A DNA stretch of 30,789 bases from the IMG/VR virus record IMGVR_UViG_3300022833_000033, positions 1-30,789 of that record; one strand, written 5' to 3'. Position numbers and translations under genes: made by a program. The notes under the pieces were generated by a model. The model was not told the origin of the DNA and searched no databases. It saw nothing but the letters and a program-made list of their open reading frames with translations. Of this stretch, positions 23,543 through 30,615 are shown piece after piece. The number at the start of each line of letters is the position of its first letter. Position 1 is the first letter of the stretch. The stretch comes from a virus.

Positions 23543-23570
23543 TTGTATTCTCCAAATGTAATAAAAATTT

Positions 23571-24419
23571 TTAGTCGCCCATTTTGGGTATAATCAAATC
23601 ATAGTCACATCGGCAGTTATAATCGACGCCCGGAAGCAAAAATCTACCATTTATTAGTGCCCCTTTTGACAGGTCAAACTCCACACCGTTAAGCTTGAAG
23701 TGGCTAGGTACTGCGTTTGGGTATCTTCCGCTTGGATTGCCACGCACTCGCTCATCCTCAGACGTTCGCCAGCGAGCGCTTTTGATTCCTAAATTCTGCG
23801 CCCTAGCCTTAGTCGTCAGGCTGTTAAATGTGCTTATCTGTGTACGAGCAACCATCTTGGCTTGCCCTTTTCGCGTCTCAACAAGGTCGTCAAACTGGCT
23901 TAAAATTTCAGGGAGACCTTTGCCTTCTGCCATTGACCTGAGCGTACTGCTTGTAAATTGCTGTAGCGTGTCATCACGTAGCTTTTTAATCCATTGCTCA
24001 GTCTCTAGCTTGTATGCGTTAATCTGAAAAGTTAAGCCTTCAGTGGCCTCAAGCTCCTGCCTGCTGATGCCTACAGATTGCTCCATTCGTGAATATAGAA
24101 GTTGTTGATTTCTTCTGTCAACTCGGCCCGTGAACTTTTCAGTCATTGCTTTTATGCGCTTTTCACTAAATCGCTTTAAAAGCTTTCGAGTTATTCTGCT
24201 CGCTTGCTTTAAATAAATAGCTGCGAAGTTTCCGCTTTGTGCATCGCTAAACTTTTCAACAGTTCCTTTGTTTAAATACTCAAGCGCTTGATGTTTATAA
24301 AGCTTGCCCATTTGCTCGATCATGTACTCAGCCGCCTCGCCAAATTCTCTGATCTCAGACTTTGGTGATTCTGGCGCCTTAATTGATGCACCTTTTGCGG
24401 ATGAAACGTCACGCTTCAA
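23571..24419 (-). CDS. Head morphogenesis protein, Mu gpF / SPP1 gp7-like
   Basis: 282 residues. The Phage_Mu_F core is in the C-terminal half: 'MVARTQISTFNSLTTKARAQ' followed by 'SARWRTSEDERVR', then a His-Leu-Asn-Gly type 'PSHFKLNGVEF' and 'LLPGVDYNCRCDYDL'. This minor head protein sits inside the capsid near the portal. It overlaps the methyltransferase gene by 11 bp. Confidence 0.9.
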   Translation of the reverse strand: MKRDVSSAKGASIKAPESPKSEIREFGEAAEYMIEQMGKLYKHQALEYLNKGTVEKFSDAQSGNFAAIYLKQASRITRKLLKRFSEKRIKAMTEKFTGRVDRRNQQLLYSRMEQSVGISRQELEATEGLTFQINAYKLETEQWIKKLRDDTLQQFTSSTLRSMAEGKGLPEILSQFDDLVETRKGQAKMVARTQISTFNSLTTKARAQNLGIKSARWRTSEDERVRGNPSGRYPNAVPSHFKLNGVEFDLSKGALINGRFLLPGVDYNCRCDYDLIIPKMGD

Positions 24420-25332
24420 TTATTCTCTCCTTTGCAATATTAAAGTAATTCTCATCCAGCTCAATGCCGATAAACTTTCTATCAAGATTCTTAGCTGCTA
24501 CACCTGTCGATCCGCTTCCCATTGTCATATCCAAAATAGTGTCGCCTTGGTTGCTAAATGTCTTGATTAAGTCTTCAAGCAATAAAACCGGCTTTTGTGT
24601 TGGATGATGACCGCTATAATATTTTTTGTATTTCAATATATTGCTTTTGTATTTATTGCCTTCCCATAAGTTAAAAGTGCTTGAAAATTCTGCTTTAAAT
24701 TTATGGTCAATTTGCTGTAACTCATTAAAACAAGTGTAACCATGCATTGTATCAATACGGTAATTGTAAATAATGCTGTTATAGGTATCAAGGGTGCATA
24801 AATCAAATTGTGAGCTGTTAAACCTTAAAACGTGGTCTGCTCTTTGACCAACTGTGGCAATTATTCTTTTCTTGGTCAAGCCAATGAAATCATAAGCTTT
24901 TTTAAAATAATGGCGCAACGGATGCAATCCTTCATAATCGTCATTCTTGCTAAATACCAAAATATCCTCTATATAGCTAACTGGTGCTTTGTTTGCAATC
25001 AAGCAATTTGCGAAGTGTAGCTTATCCCAGTACATATTATAGCAATGGGGTAGATTAGGGATTGCTTTACTAATAAGTTCAGTTGTAAAAGGCTGCTGTG
25101 CACTTAATACCATTTTCCCATTTTTTCGTAGTAATCGATTAGCTGCGCTCATTACCTCTTCTGTGTTTATAACATTATCCCAGCTTGAATTGCTAAGGTG
25201 CTTATACTTAGCTAAATCACCGCCCATGCCCTTAATCGTTCCATATGGCAAATCTGTCAATATCATATCAACAGAGCCACTTTCTATCTCCTTCATGCGC
25301 TCCAAGCAATCGCCAAGCATAAGGGTTATCAA
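24409..25332 (-). CDS. DNA N6/N4 methyltransferase, beta class
   Basis: 307 residues. Catalytic motif IV DLPYG is at 27-31, motif X HPTQKP at 243-248, and the SAM-binding motif I DMTMGSGSTG at 268-277 with acidic residue E291 after it. The order IV-X-I is that of the beta (N6_N4_Mtase) class. The 110 residues between (about 130-240) are the target-recognition region. No restriction partner is encoded nearby, so it is an orphan enzyme, probably protecting phage DNA. It is inserted between portal (ATGA overlap) and Mu-F genes. Confidence 0.9.
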   Translation of the reverse strand: MITLMLGDCLERMKEIESGSVDMILTDLPYGTIKGMGGDLAKYKHLSNSSWDNVINTEEVMSAANRLLRKNGKMVLSAQQPFTTELISKAIPNLPHCYNMYWDKLHFANCLIANKAPVSYIEDILVFSKNDDYEGLHPLRHYFKKAYDFIGLTKKRIIATVGQRADHVLRFNSSQFDLCTLDTYNSIIYNYRIDTMHGYTCFNELQQIDHKFKAEFSSTFNLWEGNKYKSNILKYKKYYSGHHPTQKPVLLLEDLIKTFSNQGDTILDMTMGSGSTGVAAKNLDRKFIGIELDENYFNIAKERIIEA

Positions 25333-26540
25333 AGCGTATTATCCTTATTAATTTCGTCCTCGTCATCAACAGGATCAAAGAAGCTAGATAAAGGATCGGG
25401 CTTCATAACGTCGTGCTCGCTCAAATATTTCTCATAGTCTGCACCAATTTCCCATAAAATACGAGCGTTAGCGATCACTTTTTGTTCATAATCTACGGAT
25501 TCGTTGGCGCTGTCACCTTGATTCTTTTTAAAGTGTGCGGGTTCTCTTCCATGAATTTTCATTAGCTGATTGATTGGCGTGATTAAATAGTCGGATTGTA
25601 AGTATTTAATTGTCGATATAAACACTTGCTTCTCACCCTCACCAGTTGCATTCATACCCCTTGCGGCCTCTCCTACAAGCCATGACAGCGGTATTCCCGT
25701 GACCATAGCAATACGCCTAAGTGTTATCATGTCGGATTCAGCGAGGTTTGTGAGCGATTGTGACACCACGTCTACGCTGTCCTCAGAATCAATGATGCCT
25801 GCACCCTGAACTGATCTAAGATTTTCAATGCTTTGAATATATGCGACCAGTTCGCTTTCTCGTTTCTCAGCAAGAAGATCTTTAAATCCTTTTATGCTGT
25901 AAAAAAGCGTTGATGACTTTTCGAGAATTACAGGGACGGCTCTTTGTACAATTTGATCGTTGACTATTTCATCACGAATTAATTCAAACTCGCTAATCCC
26001 CCCATATTGATAGTTCGGCGCATCGTGCTCAACCGGCCTTACGTAAGTGAAATCGATCACTCGTGAAGGGTGAATTGTTGCAGCTCGAACGCTAAATGCT
26101 ATGGGCTTGAAGTAATTAACGCTTGATAGGTCAGTATTGACTGATTGAATAAAGACCATATCACCACTAAATACGTGATATTTAACCGCGTCCGGGTCAA
26201 AGTCTCTTATTAACGGCTGGCTAAGGTCTGCACCTTTATCGTGAATAACAATAATGGCCCGACCGAAGGCAAGCATAAACAATGTGCAAAGTTTAACGTG
26301 TGCTGCCACTTTGTCATCGTAAAACTTCTTGTCCTCAATGCTTTCAAATTGAAGCGTGTCGTTAAGAGCTGCGCCTGACTTTAAGCGTATTATTTTTGAG
26401 CCAATGCCTGACTTGTACATTGACCGAAGCTCATCATAATTAACTTTATTGTGCGATATAACATTATTAAGTGATGATGAGCGCTTATTAATTAGCTGAT
26501 TTGTAAGGCTTAGCAGGCCGTCTCTAAATTCTTTTATCAT
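25329..26540 (-). CDS. Portal protein (DUF1073)
   Basis: 403 residues. 'ELRSMYKSGIGSKIIRLKSG' (about 36-55), 'LCTLFMLAFGRAIIVI', 'DFDPDAVKYHVFSGD', 'RVIDFTYVRP' and 'GIPLSWLVGEAARGMNATGE' are typical of DUF1073 portals. It forms the dodecameric entry ring. It is slightly short for the family. ATGA overlap with TerL upstream. Confidence 0.9.
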   Translation of the reverse strand: MIKEFRDGLLSLTNQLINKRSSSLNNVISHNKVNYDELRSMYKSGIGSKIIRLKSGAALNDTLQFESIEDKKFYDDKVAAHVKLCTLFMLAFGRAIIVIHDKGADLSQPLIRDFDPDAVKYHVFSGDMVFIQSVNTDLSSVNYFKPIAFSVRAATIHPSRVIDFTYVRPVEHDAPNYQYGGISEFELIRDEIVNDQIVQRAVPVILEKSSTLFYSIKGFKDLLAEKRESELVAYIQSIENLRSVQGAGIIDSEDSVDVVSQSLTNLAESDMITLRRIAMVTGIPLSWLVGEAARGMNATGEGEKQVFISTIKYLQSDYLITPINQLMKIHGREPAHFKKNQGDSANESVDYEQKVIANARILWEIGADYEKYLSEHDVMKPDPLSSFFDPVDDEDEINKDNTL

Positions 26541-27745
26541 AGCAGGTCGCCGTAGTTTAAGTTCTTCTTAACGCCCTCTAGAGCGTATCTAATCGCATCG
26601 ATGTAATGATTGTATTTGTCTACAATATCACCAAGAACGTCGCCACTCAATCGATCAATTTTATAGCTATACTCTACAAACTCTTCGATAGTGTGAACAC
26701 ATCGCGGATGAATGTATATTGTGCCAAATGATTTCATGTGCTCAATGCCGTCAACAACCGACCCGGGCCCTTTTTTTGCGCCTTCAATTCTTCTCATTCC
26801 GTTTCGTTTTAAGTAGCTGATTGACTCAGGCCGTGCATTGTCTGCGCGGATCTTGTTAGCCGCAATCCCGGGTATATTTTTAATTAAAAAATCACTTGTT
26901 TGGTCTAATTCAAGACCCACCTGGCCGGCCTCGAACTCAATATATAAATCATCCTCAAATATGGCAACACAAACACCGGCGGTAGGGTCTTGTGAAAAAC
27001 CAAAGTCTAAGCCGTAATGTTTTGACCAACCATACGCAGATTCGAATTCTTTTACTTTAAACTTGCCCTTAAAAATTTGAGCATCTGATACCTCTAAATA
27101 TGCGCCTTCCCAGATGTGACGATACATATAGTCGTCCATGGTCTCTTGTGCTCGGATTCTTTGAAGCTCAAGCTTTGAAGGAAACCACGGATTGTCTCTG
27201 TAGTTAAGTTCGGCAATAAGGCAGCGTTTAGGGGGGTTTTGTCTAAAGCGCTTATCTACTGGGCTTCCTTTCTTCTTTGGATTCCATATTAACCAAATCT
27301 CAGAATTAAATGCTCGTATAGTTGGCTCAAGGTCAATGAATGCGTATTCCGGTACGTCCTCGGCTTCCTCTATGATACAAAGGTCTATCTGTGCCAACGA
27401 CTTTATAGACTGAATATTATGCCTCAGCCCTTTAAATATAAACTCTGTGCCGTTATGGCCTCGTAGATAATCGATGCCTACATCATAACAACTTGAAAGC
27501 CAAGGGTCTGAAGCTATAGCGTTTTTAAGCTCAGCGTGAAAGCTGTTTTTAATTGAGTCTTGAAGTTCTCTTGTGCAAAGTATTTTTAGAGGCTCAATAG
27601 CTCCCCATATGGACGCCATCTCTGCAAAAGTAAATGACTTTGCTGAAGCTCTGCCCCCATAAGCTCCTCTGTAATCAACCGATCCTCTAGGGGGCGCAAA
27701 AACAGGCAAAAGCTTAGGGGGAAGCTTAATCCTCTTGGTTGTCAC
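26537..27745 (-). CDS. terL: Terminase large subunit
   Basis: 402 residues. Walker A GGRASAKS (30-37), Walker B LCIIEEAE (122-129) and the RNase H-like nuclease acidic residues in LDFGFSQD (D247), RADNARPES (D302) and HYIDAIRY (D383) are all present, so both motor and nuclease look functional. It packages DNA through the portal. It starts 20 bp inside the TerS gene. Confidence 0.95.
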   Translation of the reverse strand: MTTKRIKLPPKLLPVFAPPRGSVDYRGAYGGRASAKSFTFAEMASIWGAIEPLKILCTRELQDSIKNSFHAELKNAIASDPWLSSCYDVGIDYLRGHNGTEFIFKGLRHNIQSIKSLAQIDLCIIEEAEDVPEYAFIDLEPTIRAFNSEIWLIWNPKKKGSPVDKRFRQNPPKRCLIAELNYRDNPWFPSKLELQRIRAQETMDDYMYRHIWEGAYLEVSDAQIFKGKFKVKEFESAYGWSKHYGLDFGFSQDPTAGVCVAIFEDDLYIEFEAGQVGLELDQTSDFLIKNIPGIAANKIRADNARPESISYLKRNGMRRIEGAKKGPGSVVDGIEHMKSFGTIYIHPRCVHTIEEFVEYSYKIDRLSGDVLGDIVDKYNHYIDAIRYALEGVKKNLNYGDLL

Positions 27746-28199
27746 TAGCAGCCTCTAAAATTATGCGCTTTGGCGGTGACATTGACCCGTCAGGGCTTGT
27801 GTGCTCGGCCTGTATTCTATCCCCGTACTTTTTAGGATTAAGCTTTGATGAAAGCCACTTTCTAGCGTCCATTCTTAACCTTGCATGAGCAACCGTGACC
27901 GCATTCGCGGCAAGCAAAGGCTTTCCATTGACAATAACCACTTCACCTTCAAAGATAACGGGTTGCAATGCTTCATTGTCAACAATGTCAATAATGTCAT
28001 CTGAGTGAGCATCGGCAGACTCTTTTTTGGCTATCGCGTACTGGTCACGAAACTCTTGATTGGTTCGTAGCCATTTAAATATATTTGTTTTTGATGGGAA
28101 CTGCTTTTCCTCACAAATTTTACGCAAAGAAATTCCATCTGATAACTTAGCGCAAAGCTTATCTGAAAGCTCTTTAGTGTATTTAGAAGGTCTACTCAT
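27726..28199 (-). CDS. terS: Terminase small subunit (Sf6-like)
   Basis: 157 residues. The N-terminal HTH 'GISLRKICEEKQFPSKTNIF' followed by KWLRTNQEFRDQYAIAK, a variable linker and 'ARLRMDARKWLSSKLNPKKY' with GDR match the Sf6/terminase_small-like family. It recognises the packaging site. First gene of the late operon. Sf6-type TerS goes with headful packaging, which would give permuted ends. Confidence 0.85.
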   Translation of the reverse strand: MSRPSKYTKELSDKLCAKLSDGISLRKICEEKQFPSKTNIFKWLRTNQEFRDQYAIAKKESADAHSDDIIDIVDNEALQPVIFEGEVVIVNGKPLLAANAVTVAHARLRMDARKWLSSKLNPKKYGDRIQAEHTSPDGSMSPPKRIILEAASDNQED

Positions 28200-28244
28200 A
28201 TAATTTATATACGCTTTAATTAGTAAAATACATAATAAGAAACT

Positions 28245-28273
28245 ATTTTAACATACGTTATATATTACAACAA
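28245..28273 (-). promoter_or_regulatory. Probable late promoter for the terminase operon
   Basis: On the minus strand TTGTTG (28273-28268), 17-nt spacer, TAAAAT (28250-28245). The -10 is good and the -35 weak, as expected for an activator-dependent late promoter. It is overlapped by the inverted repeat at 28257-28296. Confidence 0.45.
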
Positions 28274-28296
28274 AGTATATGCTTGTAATATATAAC
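28257..28296. promoter_or_regulatory. 14-bp perfect inverted repeat (operator candidate)
   Basis: GTTATATATTACAA (28257-28270) is mirrored exactly by TTGTAATATATAAC (28283-28296) with a 12-nt spacer. It covers the spacer and -35 of the late promoter and lies between divergent genes. A dimeric regulator, for example one of the HTH proteins encoded just downstream, is the likely ligand. A smaller dyad TGCAT/ATGCA follows at 28310-28324. Confidence 0.65.
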
Positions 28297-28369
28297 AGCT
28301 TACATCCTGCATAAGTAATGCATAATAGATTACATCAACTTAACTAATACAGCAAAAGGCAGGCACATT

Positions 28370-28519
28370 ATGAAAAACAAAGTTATAGCTCTACTTATAA
28401 AGCACGGGAACAATGCTAATGATGTTAACAAGATGATTGAAAATAACTACGATCAAGCATTAAATTTATACCCAGACGCTAAGGCTTCTTTTTTGGCAAA
28501 TTTCATCATATGTCTGTAG
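28370..28519 (+). CDS. Hypothetical protein, 49 aa
   Basis: Reads MKNKVIALLIKHGNNANDVN onward, ends ...FLANFIICL. Mostly helical and soluble-looking. AGG lies 6 nt before the ATG. First gene after the divergent control region and directly followed by a terminator, so it may be expressed alone. A small regulator is possible but not shown. Confidence 0.6.
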   Translation: MKNKVIALLIKHGNNANDVNKMIENNYDQALNLYPDAKASFLANFIICL

Positions 28520-28554
28520 TTTGGGTTATATCAGATAACACAGATTAAATTAAT

Positions 28555-28571
28555 GCCCTTCGGGGCTTTTT
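28555..28571 (+). terminator. UUCG-tetraloop terminator
   Basis: GCCC (28555-28558), TTCG loop, GGGC (28563-28566), TTTTT to 28571. Compact and probably effective. It separates the 49-aa gene from the Cro-like gene block, so downstream genes need read-through, antitermination or their own promoter. Confidence 0.75.
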
Positions 28572-28588
28572 ACTTAGCGAGAATGCTT

Positions 28589-28753
28589 ATGAATAACAAT
28601 ATAACTTGGGGCGTGGACGGCTTAGGCCGATGCGTCTTATGCCGCAGAAACGGAAACACTGCTTTATTTTCAGGGCTTCCCGGCACGAGTGGCGCTGAAT
28701 TACTTTACTTATACTCAAAATACAGGTTTGACGGACAATCCTCAAATGAATGA
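28589..28753 (+). CDS. Hypothetical CxxC protein, 54 aa
   Basis: Reads MNNNITWGVDGLGRCVLCRR onward. Contains one CxxC (Cys15, Cys18) and a basic patch. ATG 28589 has GAGA 6 nt upstream; an upstream in-frame ATG at 28553 lies inside the terminator stem and is rejected. It overlaps the HTH gene by 8 bp. Function unknown. Confidence 0.55.
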   Translation: MNNNITWGVDGLGRCVLCRRNGNTALFSGLPGTSGAELLYLYSKYRFDGQSSNE

Positions 28754-28961
28754 TCCAGCAACTACCCCTTCAATCGTCACGTTGTTCAGCCACATCAAAG
28801 ACAGGCACAAAGGCAACCGATCAAGCTTTGCACGTTGTGTTGGGGTGTCGCCTCAACTTGTCGCTGGCTGGCTTAAGTCTAAAAAACCTTACTTTGTGGT
28901 CGATGGAAAAGTTGTTCAGTTAGTTGTCGATTTTAACGACATGAGATTAAATAAAATATAG
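28746..28961 (+). CDS. Cro-like HTH protein 1
   Basis: 71 residues from ATG 28746. 'TLFSHIKDRHKGNRSSFARC' and 'VGVSPQLVAGWLKSKK' make a Cro-type helix-turn-helix followed by a beta hairpin 'YFVVDGKVVQLVVDF'. It is paralogous to the protein at 29202. A GTG start at 28689 would add a segment read in another gene's frame and is less likely. It probably acts as a repressor or anti-repressor in the early/late switch. Confidence 0.65.
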   Translation: MNDPATTPSIVTLFSHIKDRHKGNRSSFARCVGVSPQLVAGWLKSKKPYFVVDGKVVQLVVDFNDMRLNKI

Positions 28962-28972
28962 TGAGCTTATTT

Positions 28973-29200
28973 ATGATTAAGAAACTCAACCTATGCAGCA
29001 CTGATGAAATAAAAACAGCTATTAAAATTGGGCACAATGTATATTATAATCATGTTCACAGCGAAGTTGTTCGGCAAAAAAGCGGCACTTTTAATGTCAC
29101 GACGCTCAATAAGAACGGCGAAAGCTACACTCAATTACAGCTATCTGCTGTCATTCTAAAAGATGGCTTTGCGGGTTTTTTTATCATTAAAGAGGATTAA
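28973..29200 (+). CDS. Hypothetical protein, 75 aa
   Basis: Reads MIKKLNLCSTDEIKTAIKIG onward, ending 'GFAGFFIIKED', with a beta-rich centre. ATG 28973 is preferred to GTG 28961, which overlaps the previous stop; GTGAG lies 6-8 nt before the ATG. It is sandwiched between the two HTH genes. No family recognised. Confidence 0.6.
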   Translation: MIKKLNLCSTDEIKTAIKIGHNVYYNHVHSEVVRQKSGTFNVTTLNKNGESYTQLQLSAVILKDGFAGFFIIKED

Positions 29201-29201
29201 A

Positions 29202-29384
29202 ATGAAGGCTCACACATTACGCGAGCATATAAAAAAGCATCACGACGCAAATAGTGCTCAGTATGCCCGGTCACTTGGCGCAAGCCGCCAACAGATTCAG
29301 AAATGGTTGACTAATCAGTATATTGTTATCACTGACAATGACGGGCTTAATCCTGAGCTGTATAGTCCGCGAAGAATTCTTTGA
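29202..29384 (+). CDS. Cro-like HTH protein 2
   Basis: 60 residues: 'MKAHTLREHIKKHHDANSAQ' , 'YARSLGASRQQIQKWLTNQY', then 'DGLNPELYSPRRIL'. The HTH is at about 18-37, and the ending LYSPRR is common in phage Cro-like proteins. GAGGAT precedes ATG 29202. Shares the pattern TL-x2-HIK-x2-H-x2-N ... AR-x2-G-x-S-x-Q ... WL with the protein at 28746. The last 38 bp overlap the convergent RusA gene. Confidence 0.7.
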   Translation: MKAHTLREHIKKHHDANSAQYARSLGASRQQIQKWLTNQYIVITDNDGLNPELYSPRRIL

Positions 29385-29715
29385 TCTTGTGGCTTGGCAT
29401 TATCTCAAACTTGATATATTCCGAGCCTTTTTTTACAATCTTTTTTTCTATAAATGCTTGATAAGCTTGATTATCATTGAATTTGTACTTCTTCTGCAAT
29501 ACATCCAAAAATGGCTTAATGGGATTATCTAGATCTCCTCCCTTGCTGCTCATCCCCCACTCTAAAAAAACAAAAAAATCGCCTTCAGGCACATATAAAT
29601 TTCTAGGCAACATATACAACACCGCCTTCTCAAAGTTTTTATACTTATCCGTTTTAAACCTGCGACCCTTCCATGCGTCATTAACGCTCAGTGGCTTGAT
29701 TTTAATTATTGGCAT
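29347..29715 (-). CDS. rusA: RusA-like Holliday junction resolvase
   Basis: 122 residues, normal for RusA. 'LSVNDAWKGRRFKTDKYKNF' (about 9-28) and 'GGDLDNPIKPFLDVLQ' (59-74) with FND81NQ carry the acidic residues D61, D63 and D81 (with D71) that coordinate magnesium in this family. It resolves branched replication or recombination intermediates before packaging. Last gene of the minus-strand early operon; starts 10 bp inside the Ref gene. Confidence 0.9.
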   Translation of the reverse strand: MPIIKIKPLSVNDAWKGRRFKTDKYKNFEKAVLYMLPRNLYVPEGDFFVFLEWGMSSKGGDLDNPIKPFLDVLQKKYKFNDNQAYQAFIEKKIVKKGSEYIKFEIMPSHKIKEFFADYTAQD

Positions 29716-30011
29716 ATGATTATATTACATTGAGCCAAAAGCTCCTCCTGTGTACCGTATAGCCGCTCAAATCCATTCTTATCGCTGTGCAGTGTCAGCC
29801 ACCGCTTAGGCTTGTTATTATCGATCTGCTGATGATGCGGATAACATAGAGGTAATACATTCATGTGGGCGCCTAGCTTTGTCCTGCCATCAATGTGATG
29901 AATTGACACATAATGATTCTCAATGCCTTGGTTGTGACAAACAATGCAGCCAATAGCTGATATCTTGTCCTGAAAGTTTTTTTCGGCCTTTGTGCGTGTT
30001 TTACCCTTCAT
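29706..30011 (-). CDS. Ref-like HNH recombination nuclease
   Basis: 101 residues from ATG 30011, chosen because GAGGA lies 7 nt upstream; a GTG at 30041 is in frame but overlaps the previous gene. Cys22-x2-Cys25, 'HYVSIHHIDGRTKLGAHMNV' (His38, His39, Asp41) and 'LPLCYPHHQQID' (Cys56, His59, His60) match the P1 Ref/RecA-dependent nuclease family. It may cut RecA-bound displacement loops. The N-terminal basic tail is short compared with P1 Ref. Confidence 0.82.
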   Translation of the reverse strand: MKGKTRTKAEKNFQDKISAIGCIVCHNQGIENHYVSIHHIDGRTKLGAHMNVLPLCYPHHQQIDNNKPKRWLTLHSDKNGFERLYGTQEELLAQCNIIICQ

Positions 30012-30030
30012 CGTCTTATCCTCTACTTTG

Positions 30031-30615
30031 TTATTTATCACTATCTAGCAATACTCGTGCCCTCTCAAGCAGAGCTTCGCGAACATTATCTTGAGTTTGG
30101 GTTAATGCTGCTTCAATTATGTGAGCCGCTTTAGCTTTTCTCCATGCAATGTGTGCTTCTATTTCTGTTTTAAAATATCCTAAATATTTTGTTTTTCCAA
30201 AAATAGAAATTTGTGATTTAAACATATTATTATTATTGGACAAGACAGCACCAATTAAATACTTTCCTCGTAATGCTAGCGCGTCATTCAATAAAGAATT
30301 TATATGAGGATACACAAAGCAGCAAGTATTTACTGAGTAAACTTTATTTCCTTCTATTAAAATGTCTTTATCTAATTGTTTGCCCTTCCACTCTTGAGAT
30401 TTTGCCCATTTACTAAAATTTGAAAAAGTTAACCATTCTTTTGATACAGTGCATCCCAAGTATGATGAATTGATTAATTGATATTTGAAGCAGTAGCACC
30501 TAATTAACATGTTCTTCCAAGTTTGATAGATATGACAAATATGCCGTTTTCCATTAATTATTGGTTGAACAACGTAATCCGCATCATTTATACCTACACC
30601 ACATACTAATCTCAT
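30031..30615 (-). CDS. Phage HNH/AP2 DNA-binding protein
   Basis: 194 residues. 'MRLVCGVGINDADYVVQPII', then a 'TWKNMLIRCYCFKYQL' helix, 'YLGCTVSKEWLTFSNFSKWA', 'GKQLDKDILIEGNKVYSVNT' and 'CCFVYPHINSLL' form the HNH-like half common to many phages. Residues about 119-165 (GAVLSNNNNMFKSQISIFGK ... YLGYFKTEIEAHIAWRKAK) are an AP2-like DNA-binding domain. It may be a homing-type nuclease. AT-rich compared with its neighbours. ATGA overlap with the replication gene upstream. Confidence 0.82.
   Translation of the reverse strand: MRLVCGVGINDADYVVQPIINGKRHICHIYQTWKNMLIRCYCFKYQLINSSYLGCTVSKEWLTFSNFSKWAKSQEWKGKQLDKDILIEGNKVYSVNTCCFVYPHINSLLNDALALRGKYLIGAVLSNNNNMFKSQISIFGKTKYLGYFKTEIEAHIAWRKAKAAHIIEAALTQTQDNVREALLERARVLLDSDK

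Noticed and set aside
28553-28588. Upstream ATG extension of the CxxC protein
   Set aside because: The ATG falls at the foot of the UUCG terminator stem and lacks a ribosome-binding site.
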